From Methylobacterium sp. GXS13 (GTDB lineage: Bacteria > Pseudomonadota > Alphaproteobacteria > Rhizobiales > Beijerinckiaceae), in the NCBI RefSeq assembly GCF_001455965.1, contig NZ_LKKO01000058.1, positions 62,001-126,000 of the forward strand: 64,000 nucleotides of DNA, read 5' to 3'. Of the stretch, positions 16,996 through 26,248 are shown piece by piece. The notes below the pieces were generated by a model. The model was not told the origin of the DNA and searched no databases. It saw nothing but the letters and a program-made list of their open reading frames with translations. Positions within the stretch are counted from its first letter, which is position 1; every line of letters starts with the position of its first letter. The position numbers and the translations under genes are program-made.

Positions 16996-18588
16996 TCAGA
17001 AGTCGCGCTGGACGCGGAAACGGACGTGGGTCATCGAATCCTGCGTGGCGGTGCGCGGTACGAAGCTACCGTTGTTGATCTGGGCGATCGCCCCGTAGGC
17101 ACCCGGGCCCTTGTCGAGGTCGATCACCCGGCCGCTCTTCACGCCGATCTGGGTGTAGAAGGCCTCGACGCCGATATCGAGATCGGCCACCGGCGACCAG
17201 ATCAGGCTGCCGCCGACCACGTACTGGTAGGTATCCCGCAGCGCCTGGCTGAGCTGATAGAACCGGGTGCCCGGAACGCCGACGCCGTTGGTGCCGAAGC
17301 TGTTGGCGCCGTTCGGATTCACCAGGCCGAAGAGGGCCCCCTGGGCCAGGCGGGCGCGAGCCGAGAAATCCTGCTCGCCATAGGAGCCGAACAGCGCCGA
17401 GCGCCATTCCGGCGACCAGTAATGCAGGAACGCCGCGACCGCCGAGAAGCTGGTCGAGGTCTGGAGCTGGCCGGTGAACGGGTTGATCGAGGCATCGGCG
17501 AAGTACTGCTCGAACTTTTGCGTGTCGAAGCCCGTGTTGGACTGCGCATAGCAGCCTGCGATCATGCAATAGCCGGCATAGCTCTGCGCGCCGTCGGCAT
17601 AGGCGCCCTGGAGATAGAGGGTGTCCCCCGGGGCAATGGACGGCAGGTTGACCTTCACGCCGCCCTGCACGCCCCAGCCCTGGACCGCGTTGGCGTGCCG
17701 GATCCCGGTGAGCACGCCGCCCGCGCCTGCGGCCGGGCTGGTGCTCAGGTTGCCGACGTTGATCTCGTGCGTGGCCGCCGAGAGCTGGGCCGAACCCCAG
17801 GCCTGGTCGACCCGCAGGGCGCCGACGAAGTCGGGCAGGCGCGAGCGCTGGACGGTGTCGACGGTGCCGTAGCGGGAGGGCCGACCCTCGGTGTAGCCGA
17901 CGAAGACGGGGGTGACGGCGGAGGTCGGCGCGAAGACCGGCGAGCGGGTGAAGACCGGGTCTTCCACCGAGAGGGTCGCCGAGAAGCCGCTGCCGAAGGT
18001 GCCCGTGTAGGCGAACAGGTTGGTCGACGAATTGTCCGAGCCCGAGGTCGCTCCGTAGAACTCGAAATCGTGGGCGTAGAAGTCGTAGAACGACGACGCA
18101 CGCCCCGCGGTGAGCCCGGCGAACTGGATGAACGCCTTGTCGACGTTCACGTATTGCTGCGCGCGGCCCAGCTCGTCGACGCCCGTGGCACGATAGGCTT
18201 GGCCGATGCGCACCATCGTGCCGGAATGGATGACGCCCGTGCGGGACGCGGCCTCCAGGCGGGTGAAGGCGCGCAGGGTGCCGTAGGCGGTCTGGGTGCG
18301 GGCATCCAGATTGAAGCGCGCCAGCCCCCGGAAGCCCGATGTATCCCCGGCCGCGCCGGGCTGGCGGCTGGATGAGGTCTGGTAGGCCCCCTCGAAGCGG
18401 GCCCGGCCGGAGATGCGCAGGCAGGTATCGGTACCCGGGATGTAGAAGAAACCGGCGCCGTAGGCGGAGCAGATGCGGACGTATTCGATCGGTGCGGCCT
18501 TCTTCACCGGCAGGTCGGCGGCGTGGGCCGCGCCCATCGCCGCGAAGGCTGCGGCGTAGCCGAGCAAGGAACGCTTCAATAATTTCAT
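16996..18588 (-). CDS. Porin 1 of a four-porin array (Porin_2 / Omp alpha family)
   Basis: A 530-residue outer-membrane beta-barrel porin for passive diffusion of small solutes. The signal peptide ends in MGAAHAADLP. The mature N-terminus reads IEYVRICSAYGAGFFYIPG followed by TDTCLRISGRARFEG, the hallmark of the rhizobial/Methylobacterium Porin_2 family with its two conserved cysteines. The last residue is Phe (RVQRDF), the usual signal for barrel insertion. The ATG at 18588 follows GGGGGT. Longer in-frame starts upstream fall in AT-rich, non-conserved sequence. It differs from its paralogues mainly in the surface-loop regions (residues ~220-260 and ~300-400). Confidence 0.93.
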   Translation of the reverse strand: MKLLKRSLLGYAAAFAAMGAAHAADLPVKKAAPIEYVRICSAYGAGFFYIPGTDTCLRISGRARFEGAYQTSSSRQPGAAGDTSGFRGLARFNLDARTQTAYGTLRAFTRLEAASRTGVIHSGTMVRIGQAYRATGVDELGRAQQYVNVDKAFIQFAGLTAGRASSFYDFYAHDFEFYGATSGSDNSSTNLFAYTGTFGSGFSATLSVEDPVFTRSPVFAPTSAVTPVFVGYTEGRPSRYGTVDTVQRSRLPDFVGALRVDQAWGSAQLSAATHEINVGNLSTSPAAGAGGVLTGIRHANAVQGWGVQGGVKVNLPSIAPGDTLYLQGAYADGAQSYAGYCMIAGCYAQSNTGFDTQKFEQYFADASINPFTGQLQTSTSFSAVAAFLHYWSPEWRSALFGSYGEQDFSARARLAQGALFGLVNPNGANSFGTNGVGVPGTRFYQLSQALRDTYQYVVGGSLIWSPVADLDIGVEAFYTQIGVKSGRVIDLDKGPGAYGAIAQINNGSFVPRTATQDSMTHVRFRVQRDF

Positions 18589-19081
18589 CGAGACCCCCAG
18601 AAATTTGAAGCCGATGACGGCAACGCTTCCTGTTTTTCCTGCACGCTGCAGGCTGTTCCGTTTTTTTATTTTTTGATGGAAGATTTTTCTGGAGCAGATC
18701 GTCCAAGACTCATCTTTCAACGATCATCTTGCGATCCAGTTTTTCAGGGATCAACACGCATTCAGACGATTCCACACGCATCCATAGTTATGTTGCAGAT
18801 CGGAAACGAAAAACACGCTGGTCTCTACAGACATAATTGCAAATAGAGTTCGATCAAAAAATAAATCTAGTATCGACCGTAATTTATATATCGTTTCAAT
18901 ACCTTCTAACTGGCATGCGATTGCTTGTTTCCAGCAATTGGGCAGACAGGCACGCCCGCCCTGTGGCGGCGGTCAGTCAGGCTCGACCGGCGATCGGACC
19001 ATGCCCGGACGGAGCGCGACAGCCCGGGATCAGGGGCGAAGGGTGCTTGCAACGCGGAAGGTCCGGCGTCGGTCGAGCGAA
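18589..19081. other. AT-rich spacer upstream of porin 1
   Basis: A 493-base gap. Positions ~18640-18930 are strikingly AT-rich for this genome, with runs of T and A and several TATA-like hexamers. This is consistent with the porin 1 promoter and a long untranslated leader. The part next to porin 2 is GC-rich, without a convincing terminator. Short open frames here look like chance. Confidence 0.6.
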
Positions 19082-20689
19082 TCAGAAATCGCGCTGGATG
19101 CGGAAGCGGACCTGCGAGACCGAGTCCTGCGTCGCGGTGCGCGGCAGGACGGTGCCGGCGTTGATCTGGGCGACGTTGGCGTAGGCGGTCGGGCTCTTGT
19201 CGAGGTCGATCGCCCGGCCGCTCTTGAGGCCGATCTGGGTGTAGTAGCCCTCCACGCCGATATCGAGATCCTTCACCGGGGACCAGATCAGGCTCGCGCC
19301 GGCGACGAACTGGTAAGTGTCGCGCAGGGCTTGGCTGAGCTGATAGAACCGGGTGCCCGGGGCACCGACGGCGCTGGTACCGAAGGGGTTGCCGCCACCG
19401 ATTGTGCTCACGACGTTGAAGGCTGTCCCCTGGGCCAAGCGCGCGCTCCGGGAGAAGCTCTGCTCACCGTAGGAGCCGAAGACGGCCGAGCGCCACTCTG
19501 GCGACCAGTAGTGCAGGTGCGACGCCACCGCGGTGAAGCTCTGCGAGGTCTGCAACTGGCCGGTGAACGGATTGATCGTCGCGTCCGAGAAATACTGGGC
19601 GAACGTCTGGCCCTGGATCGTCGCCGGGCTCTGGCCGGCCGAACCGCTGAACGCCGAATAGCCCGTGTAGAATTGCGCGCCGTCGGCATAGGCGCCCTGC
19701 AGATAAAGCGCGTCGCCCGGCGCGACGAACGACGTGTTGATCTTCAGGCCGCCCTGGACCGCCCAGGCCTGAACGCTGTTGGTGCGCGCGACGCCGACAT
19801 TCGCACCGGCACCGAGCGCGATGGTGCCGACGTTCAGCTCATGCGTCGCGGCCGAGAGCTGAGCCGAGCCCCAGGCCCGGTCGAGACGCAGGACGCCGAC
19901 GACATCGGGCAGGCGCTCCCGCTGGATGCTGTCCAGGTTGGCGAAGCCGGTCGGAGCGCCCCGGGCATAGGCGACGAAGACGGGGCTGACCGGGGCAGAG
20001 CCGCCCGAGGGCGCGAAGATCGGCGTGCGGCGGAAGACCGGGTCTTCGACCGAAAGCGTGGCTGACAGTCCGTTGCCGAAGGTCGTCGTGTAGGCCAGCA
20101 AGTTGGTCGAGCCGACATCCGAGCCAGCCGTGGCGGCGGTGATCTCGAAATCGTGGGCGTAGAAGTCGAAGAACGAGGAGGCGCGACCGGCGGTCAGACC
20201 GGCGAACTGGATGAACGCCTTGTCGACACTCATGACCTGCTGCAGGCGCCCGACCTGATCGACGCCGGTGCCGATATAGGCGAGGCCGATGCGCTCCAGG
20301 GTACCGGAGCGCCCGACCCCGGCCGCACCGGTGCGGCTGCCTGCGTCGAGGCGCACGAAGGCGCGCAAGGTGCCGTAGGCGGTCTGGGTGCGGGCATCGA
20401 GATTGAAGCGCAATAAGCCCCGAAAGCCCGATGTATCGCCGCCGTTTGTACCGGCTTGGCGGGTGTTGCTCGTGATGTAGCCGCCCTCGAATCGGGCACG
20501 GCCAGAGACGCGCAGGCAGGTGTCGGTGCCGGGAATGACGAAAAAGCCGGCGCCGTAGGCGGAGCAGACGCGGACATACGCGATCGGGATGGCTTTCCCG
20601 TTCGGAAGGTCGGCAGCGTGGGTGACCCCAACGGCCATAAGGGCGGCAGCAGGCCCGATGAAGGCGCGTTTCAACAAGATCATCGCCAT
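19082..20689 (-). CDS. Porin 2 of a four-porin array (Porin_2 family)
   Basis: A ~535-residue outer-membrane porin with the same plan as porin 1: signal peptide ending VGVTHAADLP, then YVRVCSAYGAGFFVIPG with conserved TDTCLRVSGRARF, and C-terminal RIQRDF. It is the most divergent of the four near its N-terminus (NGKAIPIAY where the others have KKAxPIEY). Either of two ATGs (20689 or 20683) can be the start; neither has a strong ribosome-binding site. Shared blocks such as GLTAGRASSFFDFYAHDFE and SPVKDLDIGVEGYYTQIGLK mark it as a tandem duplicate. Loop segments around residues 225-245 and 365-385 are specific to this copy. Confidence 0.92.
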   Translation of the reverse strand: MAMILLKRAFIGPAAALMAVGVTHAADLPNGKAIPIAYVRVCSAYGAGFFVIPGTDTCLRVSGRARFEGGYITSNTRQAGTNGGDTSGFRGLLRFNLDARTQTAYGTLRAFVRLDAGSRTGAAGVGRSGTLERIGLAYIGTGVDQVGRLQQVMSVDKAFIQFAGLTAGRASSFFDFYAHDFEITAATAGSDVGSTNLLAYTTTFGNGLSATLSVEDPVFRRTPIFAPSGGSAPVSPVFVAYARGAPTGFANLDSIQRERLPDVVGVLRLDRAWGSAQLSAATHELNVGTIALGAGANVGVARTNSVQAWAVQGGLKINTSFVAPGDALYLQGAYADGAQFYTGYSAFSGSAGQSPATIQGQTFAQYFSDATINPFTGQLQTSQSFTAVASHLHYWSPEWRSAVFGSYGEQSFSRSARLAQGTAFNVVSTIGGGNPFGTSAVGAPGTRFYQLSQALRDTYQFVAGASLIWSPVKDLDIGVEGYYTQIGLKSGRAIDLDKSPTAYANVAQINAGTVLPRTATQDSVSQVRFRIQRDF

Positions 20690-21409
20690 GCCCACATCAG
20701 TTGAGCTGAAACTTCGGGTGTTTCGCGTTTTTATTTGGCATGTAAAAGATTTTATATAGTAGTTGTCCATGCCGACAAATTTCAATCGCCATCATTCGTT
20801 CATAATAGTGTCGAACAAATTCTAGGATCTCAATACTTGATACCATATATCAAAATGGTCGTCATATATTTTGCATCAAATCTACGATAATTTACGTGGA
20901 TACTGCGATCCTATCGCGACAAATTATTGAGATCAAAACACAAAACGACGATATAATCCACTTCGAGATTTCTATAACTACCTTCCTCTAGTCGATCGGC
21001 AATGACTGATACAGATGGCACGGCCGCTGCCTGCTGCACGCCGCGCATCCGGCCGTTCGTCTGTCCCTGGCGGCTCAGCCGCGCGTGAAGCGCACGGGCC
21101 GACATCCCTGCACGCGGCGTGCGCGTATGTCGGCCTTGGCGAATCACGATAGCCGCGGGCCGCGTCGGGCCAGCCTTGCTGAAGACGCAGACGCGTGCGG
21201 GCTTGGACATCGCGTGGAACACGCGCTGTCCCAAGGTCGAGCCGTGCCTCGGTGAAACCCAACGCGGCCTGACGTCGAGACCACGAGCTCCTGCGGGCCC
21301 CCCGCGGCGCGACGAACCCGAAAAAAGACCCGGCGCGGGGCCGGGCCTTGGAAGTCGAAAGGCACGAGGACGGGCGCCGGGACCGAAGCCCCGGCGCCGA
21401 TGTTGCGGA
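20690..21409. other. AT-rich spacer upstream of porin 2
   Basis: A 720-base gap. Positions ~20700-21000 are very AT-rich and probably hold the porin 2 promoter and leader. The rest, from ~21000, is GC-rich with no recognisable gene. The porin 3 terminator lies at 21321-21349. Confidence 0.6.
21321..21349 (-). terminator. Rho-independent terminator of porin 3
   Basis: Read on the minus strand, AAGGCCCGGC pairs with GCCGGGTCTT (one G-U-type mismatch) and is followed by six Ts. It lies ~60 bases after the porin 3 stop. This is the textbook structure and shares its stem sequence with the hairpin behind porin 1. Confidence 0.85.
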
Positions 21410-23011
21410 TCAGAAGTCGCGCTGGACGCGGAAACGGACCTGCGAGATCGAGTCCTGCGTCGCGGTGCGCGGCACGAAGGTGCCGTTGTTGATCTGGGCG
21501 ATCGCGTTGTACGCGCCCGGGTTCTTGTCGGCGTCGATCACCCGGCCGCTCTTCAGGCCGATCTGAGTGTAAAAACCCTCGACGCCGATATCGAGGTCCT
21601 TCACCGGGGACCAGATCAGGCTCGCACCGGCGACAAACTGGTAGTTGTCGCGCAAGGCTTGGCTGAGCTGGTAGAACCGGGTGCCCGGCACGCCGACGGC
21701 GTTGGGCCCGGAGATGAGGCTCGATCCTGCAACGCCGTAGACGGCGCCCTGAGCAAGACGGGCGCCACGGCCGAAGCTCTGCTCACCGTAGGAGCCGAAG
21801 AAGGCCGAGCGCCATTCCGGCGACCAGTAGTGCAGGTACGATGCCACCGTGGTGAAGCTCTGCGAGGTCTGCAGCTGGCCCGTGATCGGGTTGATCGTCG
21901 CGTCCGAGAAGAACTGGCTGAACTTCTGGCCCTGGATCGTAGACGGGTTCTGCGCATAGGAGCCGCTGAACGCCGAGTAGCCGGTGTAGAGCTGCGCGCC
22001 CTCGCCATAAGCGCCCTGCAGGTACAGAGCATCGCCCGGCGCGACGAACGGCGTGTTCACCTTCAGGCCACCCTGAACCGCCCAGCCCTGGACGCTGTTG
22101 GTGTGTGCCAGGTTGACGTTTGCGCCAGCCGGCACGGCCGTCTGGATATTGCCGACGTTCAGCTCATGCGTGGCTGCCGAGATCTGGGCCGAGCCCCAGG
22201 CCTGGTCGAGGCGCAGGGCACCGACGAAGTCGGGCAGACGCTCACGCTGGACGGTGTCGATGGTGTTGACGAGGATCGGAGCGCCTCGGTTGTAGGCGAC
22301 AACGACGGGAGCGACCGGGGAATTATTCACCGAATACGGCGCGAAGATCGGCGTGCGGCGGAAGACCGGGTCTTCCACCGACAGGGTCGCGGATAGACCA
22401 TTGCCGAAGGTCGCGGTGTAGGCGAACAGATTGGTGGAGGCGTTGTCCGAGCCCAGCGTATTGCCGGTGATCTCGAAATCGTGGGCGTAGAAGTCGAAGA
22501 ACGACGAGGCGCGACCGGCTGTTAGGCCAGCGAACTGGATGAACGCCTTGTCGACGTTCACCTGCTGGATATCACGTCCGTTGCTGTCGACACCGGTGCC
22601 GGCGAAGGCTTGGCCGATCCGCACTTGAGTGCCGGAGGTGCCAATGCCGGAATAGCCGGTGCGGGCGCCTGCATCGAGGCGCACGAACGCGCGCAGGGTG
22701 CCGTAGGCCGTCTGGGTGCGGGCATCCATGTTGATGCGCAGGCGGCCCTGGTAGCCCGACGTGTCACCGCCGTTGCTACCGGCCTGGCGCGAGTTACTCG
22801 CCATGTAGCCGCCCTCGAACCGGGCGCGGCCCGAGATGCGCAGGCAGGTATCGGTGCCCGGGATGTAGAAGAAGCCGGCCCCGAAGGCGGAGCAGACCCG
22901 GACGTATTCGATCGGCGCGGCCTTCTTGACCGGCAGATCGGCGGCGTGGGCTGCGCCGGCAGCCGCAAAGGCAGCGGCTGAGCCGAGCAGCGCGCTCTTC
23001 AAGAGCTTCAT
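21410..23011 (-). CDS. Porin 3 of a four-porin array (Porin_2 family)
   Basis: A 533-residue outer-membrane porin. The signal peptide MKLLKSALLGSAAAFAAAG leads to AHAADLPVKKAAPIEYVRVC, and the protein ends RVQRDF. The ATG at 23011 has a GGAGAT ribosome-binding site, shared in position with porin 4. The N-terminal 60 codons are nearly identical in amino-acid sequence to porins 1 and 4. The QAWGSAQISAATHELNVGN segment near residue 290 is common to all four. It has its own promoter region upstream and its own terminator downstream, so each porin appears to be an independent transcription unit. Confidence 0.93.
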   Translation of the reverse strand: MKLLKSALLGSAAAFAAAGAAHAADLPVKKAAPIEYVRVCSAFGAGFFYIPGTDTCLRISGRARFEGGYMASNSRQAGSNGGDTSGYQGRLRINMDARTQTAYGTLRAFVRLDAGARTGYSGIGTSGTQVRIGQAFAGTGVDSNGRDIQQVNVDKAFIQFAGLTAGRASSFFDFYAHDFEITGNTLGSDNASTNLFAYTATFGNGLSATLSVEDPVFRRTPIFAPYSVNNSPVAPVVVAYNRGAPILVNTIDTVQRERLPDFVGALRLDQAWGSAQISAATHELNVGNIQTAVPAGANVNLAHTNSVQGWAVQGGLKVNTPFVAPGDALYLQGAYGEGAQLYTGYSAFSGSYAQNPSTIQGQKFSQFFSDATINPITGQLQTSQSFTTVASYLHYWSPEWRSAFFGSYGEQSFGRGARLAQGAVYGVAGSSLISGPNAVGVPGTRFYQLSQALRDNYQFVAGASLIWSPVKDLDIGVEGFYTQIGLKSGRVIDADKNPGAYNAIAQINNGTFVPRTATQDSISQVRFRVQRDF

Positions 23012-24155
23012 AGATATCTCCAAAACTTCGAGACCCGACAACAACAACAATCCCGGATCAACCGGTCATCTCAGCGTCTATTTTTGTTTTCATCTGCAAT
23101 CTTTGCTGCAGATTTTAGAGATATCTCGCGTGAGAGATGCCTCTATGCCGGCCCATATCGCGGATCAGCTCAGAAACTAGCAAGATCGATTCCGAAGACG
23201 GACAGTGATTGCTTTATGTTGTTGCAAACCCGCAACGTTTAAAAGCTTTTAAAATACCGCTGCGCGATTATTTGTTCAAAAAACATTGGCCTAGATGGAT
23301 ATTTTCCGCGACTATTCGCCAACTAAAATCATTCCGTGAAAACAAATACGTCTTTTGCTTCAACGGCTCGCTTGATCACCTTCTGGCGGCGTACCGTTGC
23401 GCGGATTGGCAACGCAAAACCCTCCTGGGCGTCCGTGAAGCCGGCAATGTTCAAGACCACATCGCTCGGATGCAGCGATCACCAAGGCCGGCCGCCGGTG
23501 CGCCTGAGCGGAAGTTGATTCGGAGGGATGGGAGAATCGCGTCTGGCGCCGCGCGCGGTCGGGCGGCCGCATCAGCATGCTCGAGCGATGGTCGCGGACG
23601 CGGATCCGCGCGATGTGGCGGATGCCGATCCCGCCGCGTGCCAGCCGATGCCCGGATAAGACGACCGATGGAGCCAGCTTGCGAACGCGCCGCGGTAGAG
23701 CCGCCAGCGTCACGCCGCTGTAACTGCCGGACTCAGGGCCCGATGCGCCTCGCCGACGCCATGGCCGGATGGATCGCGGCATGGCTTCGGAAGCCGGCCG
23801 GGGCGATGGGCTGCAAGGAAGGCGGAGAGGCGGGCCGCGGCAACCTATCCGCCGAGGCGGAGCGGTCCGACCCGTGTCGGGATGCGCGCGAGGCCGCGCG
23901 ACCGTTCCGCGAGACGGCACCTCGCCGGAGATGGCACGTCGGTCAAACCCGAGCAGAGCTTGGACCGACGTCCGGTCTGCCAACGATTTGGGGCGCAGGC
24001 AGCGGGCATGGCGTGGGACCCGGTGACCGATCCCGCGCACCCACCCTTCAACGCGGGTGCGCAACGAAAAAGGCCCAGCCGGAGGGCTGGGCCTTGAGAT
24101 CCATGATGCACGAGGGGCGGCGCCGGGATCGTATCCCCGACGCCGCCTTTGCCGC
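23012..24155. other. Long spacer upstream of porin 3
   Basis: A 1144-base gap. Positions ~23030-23380 are AT-rich, as expected for the porin 3 promoter and leader. The remainder is GC-rich and holds the porin 4 terminator at 24066-24095. A frame on the plus strand is open for 316 codons from a TTG at 23209 but shows no family resemblance, lacks a good ribosome-binding site, and changes composition half-way, so it is not called as a gene. A decayed gene here is possible. Confidence 0.5.
24066..24095 (-). terminator. Rho-independent terminator of porin 4
   Basis: Read on the minus strand, AAGGCCCAGCC pairs with GGCTGGGCCTT (11-bp perfect stem, 4-base loop) and continues into a run of five Ts. 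It lies 61 bases after the porin 4 stop codon. Confidence 0.88.
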
Positions 24156-25811
24156 TTAGAAGTCGCGCTGGACGCGCATGCGGAACGAGGACACCGAGTC
24201 CTGGGTCGCGGTGCGCGGCACGAAGGTGCCGGCATTGATGCCTGCCACGTTCGCGTAGGCGGTCGGGCTCTTGTCCTTGTCGATCACGCGACCGTTCTTG
24301 ACGCCGATCTGGGTGTAGAAACCTTCGACACCGATATCAAGGTCCTTGACCGGCGACCAGATCAAGCTCGCACCGGCGACGATCTGGTAGGTATCGCGAA
24401 GCGCTTCGCTGAGGTTGTAGAAGGTCGTGCCGGGAGTGCCGACAGCGTTGGCGCCGAAGGCGTTCGTTCCGCCGGGATTAGCCAGATTGAAGACGGCACC
24501 CTGAGATGCACGAGCCCGCTGCGAGAAGTCCATCTCGCCGTAGCTGGCGAAGACGGCCGACCGCCATTCCGGCGTCCAGTAGTGCAGGTACGAGCCGACA
24601 ACGCTGAAGCTCTGCGACCGCTCGATCTGACCCGTGAACGGATTGACGGTCGCGTCATTGAAGAACTGGTTGAACTTCTGACCCTGGATCGTCGCGGCGT
24701 TCTGCGAGTAGGAGCCGCTGAACGAGGAGTAGCCGGTGTAGAGCTGCGCGCCGCTGCCGTAAGCGCCCTGCAGGTAGAGAGCATCGCCCGGGGCGATGAA
24801 CGGCGTGTTGATCTTGATGCCGCCCTGCACCGCATAACCGTAGGAGTTATTGGCGTGAGGAATGCTGATATTGGAGCCAGTTCCGGTGCCGGCGCCGTTG
24901 GCGACGTTGCCCACATTCAACTCGTGCACAGCGGCCGAGACCTGAGCCGAACCCCAGGCCTGGTCGAGGCGCAGGGCACCGACGAAGTCGGGGAGACGTT
25001 CGCGCTGGATCACGTCGACGAAGCTGTAACGGGTCGGCGTGGCGCCCGTGTATCCGATGAAGACCGGCGCCGGCGAGTTCGACTGAGCGAAGACGGCGAT
25101 GGCGGCGTTGTTCGTGATACCCGTGGGGTTATTCGACGGCGAGTAGATCGGGCTGCGGCGGAAGACCGGGTCTTCGATCGACAGGGTCGCTGACAGGCCG
25201 TTGCCCATGGTCGCCGTGTAGGCGAGCAGGTTGGTGGAGGCGATATCCGAACCCGCGGTGGCGCCGGCGAACTCGAAATCGTGGGCGTAGAAGTCGAAGA
25301 ACGACGAGGCGCGACCGGCGGTCAGCCCGGCGAACTGGATGAACGCCTTGTCGACGTTCGAGAATTGCTGGTCACGACCGAAGCTGTCGATGCCGAGGCC
25401 GGGATAGGCCTGGCCGATACGCTGCTGGGTGCCGGAGGTGCCGACGCCGGAATAGCCGGTGCGGGCGCCGGCATCGAGGCGCACGAAGGCGCGCAGGGTG
25501 CCGTAGGCGGTCTGGGTGCGGGCGTCGAGGTTGATGCGCAGGCGGCCCTGGAAGCCCGACGTGTCACCGACGTTCGTGCCGTTCTGGCGCGAGTAGCTGG
25601 TCATGTAGCCGCCCTCGAACCGGGCGCGACCGGAGAGACGCAGGCAGGTATCGGTGCCGGGGATGTAGAAGAAGCCGGCGCCGTAGGCGCCGCAGACCCG
25701 GACGTACTCGATCGGGACCGCCTTCTTGACCGGCAGGTCGGCGGCGTGGGCGGCTCCGATCGCGACGAACGCGGTGGCGGAACCGAGCAGAGAGCTCTTC
25801 AAGAGCTTCAT
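24156..25811 (-). CDS. Porin 4 of a four-porin array (Porin_2 family)
   Basis: A 551-residue outer-membrane porin, the longest of the set. The signal peptide ends AIGAAHAADLP. The mature start carries the family block (YVRVCGAYGAGFFYIPG, TDTCLRLSGRARF), and the C-terminus is RVQRDF. Extra length comes from an insertion near residue 215-245 (NPTGITNNAAIAVFAQSNSP), which would be an extracellular loop. The ATG at 25811 is supported by GGAGATG eight bases upstream. Longer frames reaching 26036 are non-conserved. Alternate ATG 25817 is possible. Confidence 0.93.
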   Translation of the reverse strand: MKLLKSSLLGSATAFVAIGAAHAADLPVKKAVPIEYVRVCGAYGAGFFYIPGTDTCLRLSGRARFEGGYMTSYSRQNGTNVGDTSGFQGRLRINLDARTQTAYGTLRAFVRLDAGARTGYSGVGTSGTQQRIGQAYPGLGIDSFGRDQQFSNVDKAFIQFAGLTAGRASSFFDFYAHDFEFAGATAGSDIASTNLLAYTATMGNGLSATLSIEDPVFRRSPIYSPSNNPTGITNNAAIAVFAQSNSPAPVFIGYTGATPTRYSFVDVIQRERLPDFVGALRLDQAWGSAQVSAAVHELNVGNVANGAGTGTGSNISIPHANNSYGYAVQGGIKINTPFIAPGDALYLQGAYGSGAQLYTGYSSFSGSYSQNAATIQGQKFNQFFNDATVNPFTGQIERSQSFSVVGSYLHYWTPEWRSAVFASYGEMDFSQRARASQGAVFNLANPGGTNAFGANAVGTPGTTFYNLSEALRDTYQIVAGASLIWSPVKDLDIGVEGFYTQIGVKNGRVIDKDKSPTAYANVAGINAGTFVPRTATQDSVSSFRMRVQRDF

Positions 25812-26248
25812 AGACATCTCCAAAGCTTCGAGACCCAATGATGCGGACATGCCCGGTTCTCCGGATCTTGCCGCACGTCTTGTAGGTTTGGCCTGCGTCT
25901 TAGGTGGCAGGCTCCTGCGGGCTCTCGCTTGGCGATGCCCCCGTGCACGATCACCATGTGCGAACGGGTTTCGGCGGGCAATCAGAATTCGGCTCGGATA
26001 AATTGGTTCCTGTGTGATGTTGCCGCCCGGCAACAATATCAGAACGCTTTAGCCGGCAACAGCTTGCGAGATGTAATGATATGCTTTCGAGAGTGGCACG
26101 GGTGCTGCAGAACCGGGCACGGTCGGTGCCGCCCCGACCGGCGGGACGGGTCGGGGCGGTTCGAACGTGCGGGGTCAACGGGGATCAGGAACACCGTGTC
26201 GCCCCGGCGTCGAATACGACATCTCGAGACGACGCTCCCGACGCTCGC
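25812..26248. promoter_or_regulatory. Promoter region of porin 4 with a small palindrome
   Basis: A 437-base gap upstream of porin 4. At 26019-26034 a palindrome GTTGCCG-CC-CGGCAAC lies in a locally AT-rich stretch ~210 bases before the start and could be an operator. A second hairpin (11-bp stem, CCGCCCCGACC with GGTCGGGGCGG, 26129-26159) lies 90 bases beyond the stop codon of the next gene and may serve as its terminator, but it has no T-run. Confidence 0.45.

Noticed and set aside
20690..21000. Possible foreign DNA in the AT-rich spacers
   Set aside because: The AT-richness recurs at the same position upstream of several of the porins, so promoter and leader composition is the simpler explanation.
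23209..24159. Open frame in the porin spacer
   Set aside because: No family, weak start, and composition changes half-way; noted as a finding but not called as a gene.
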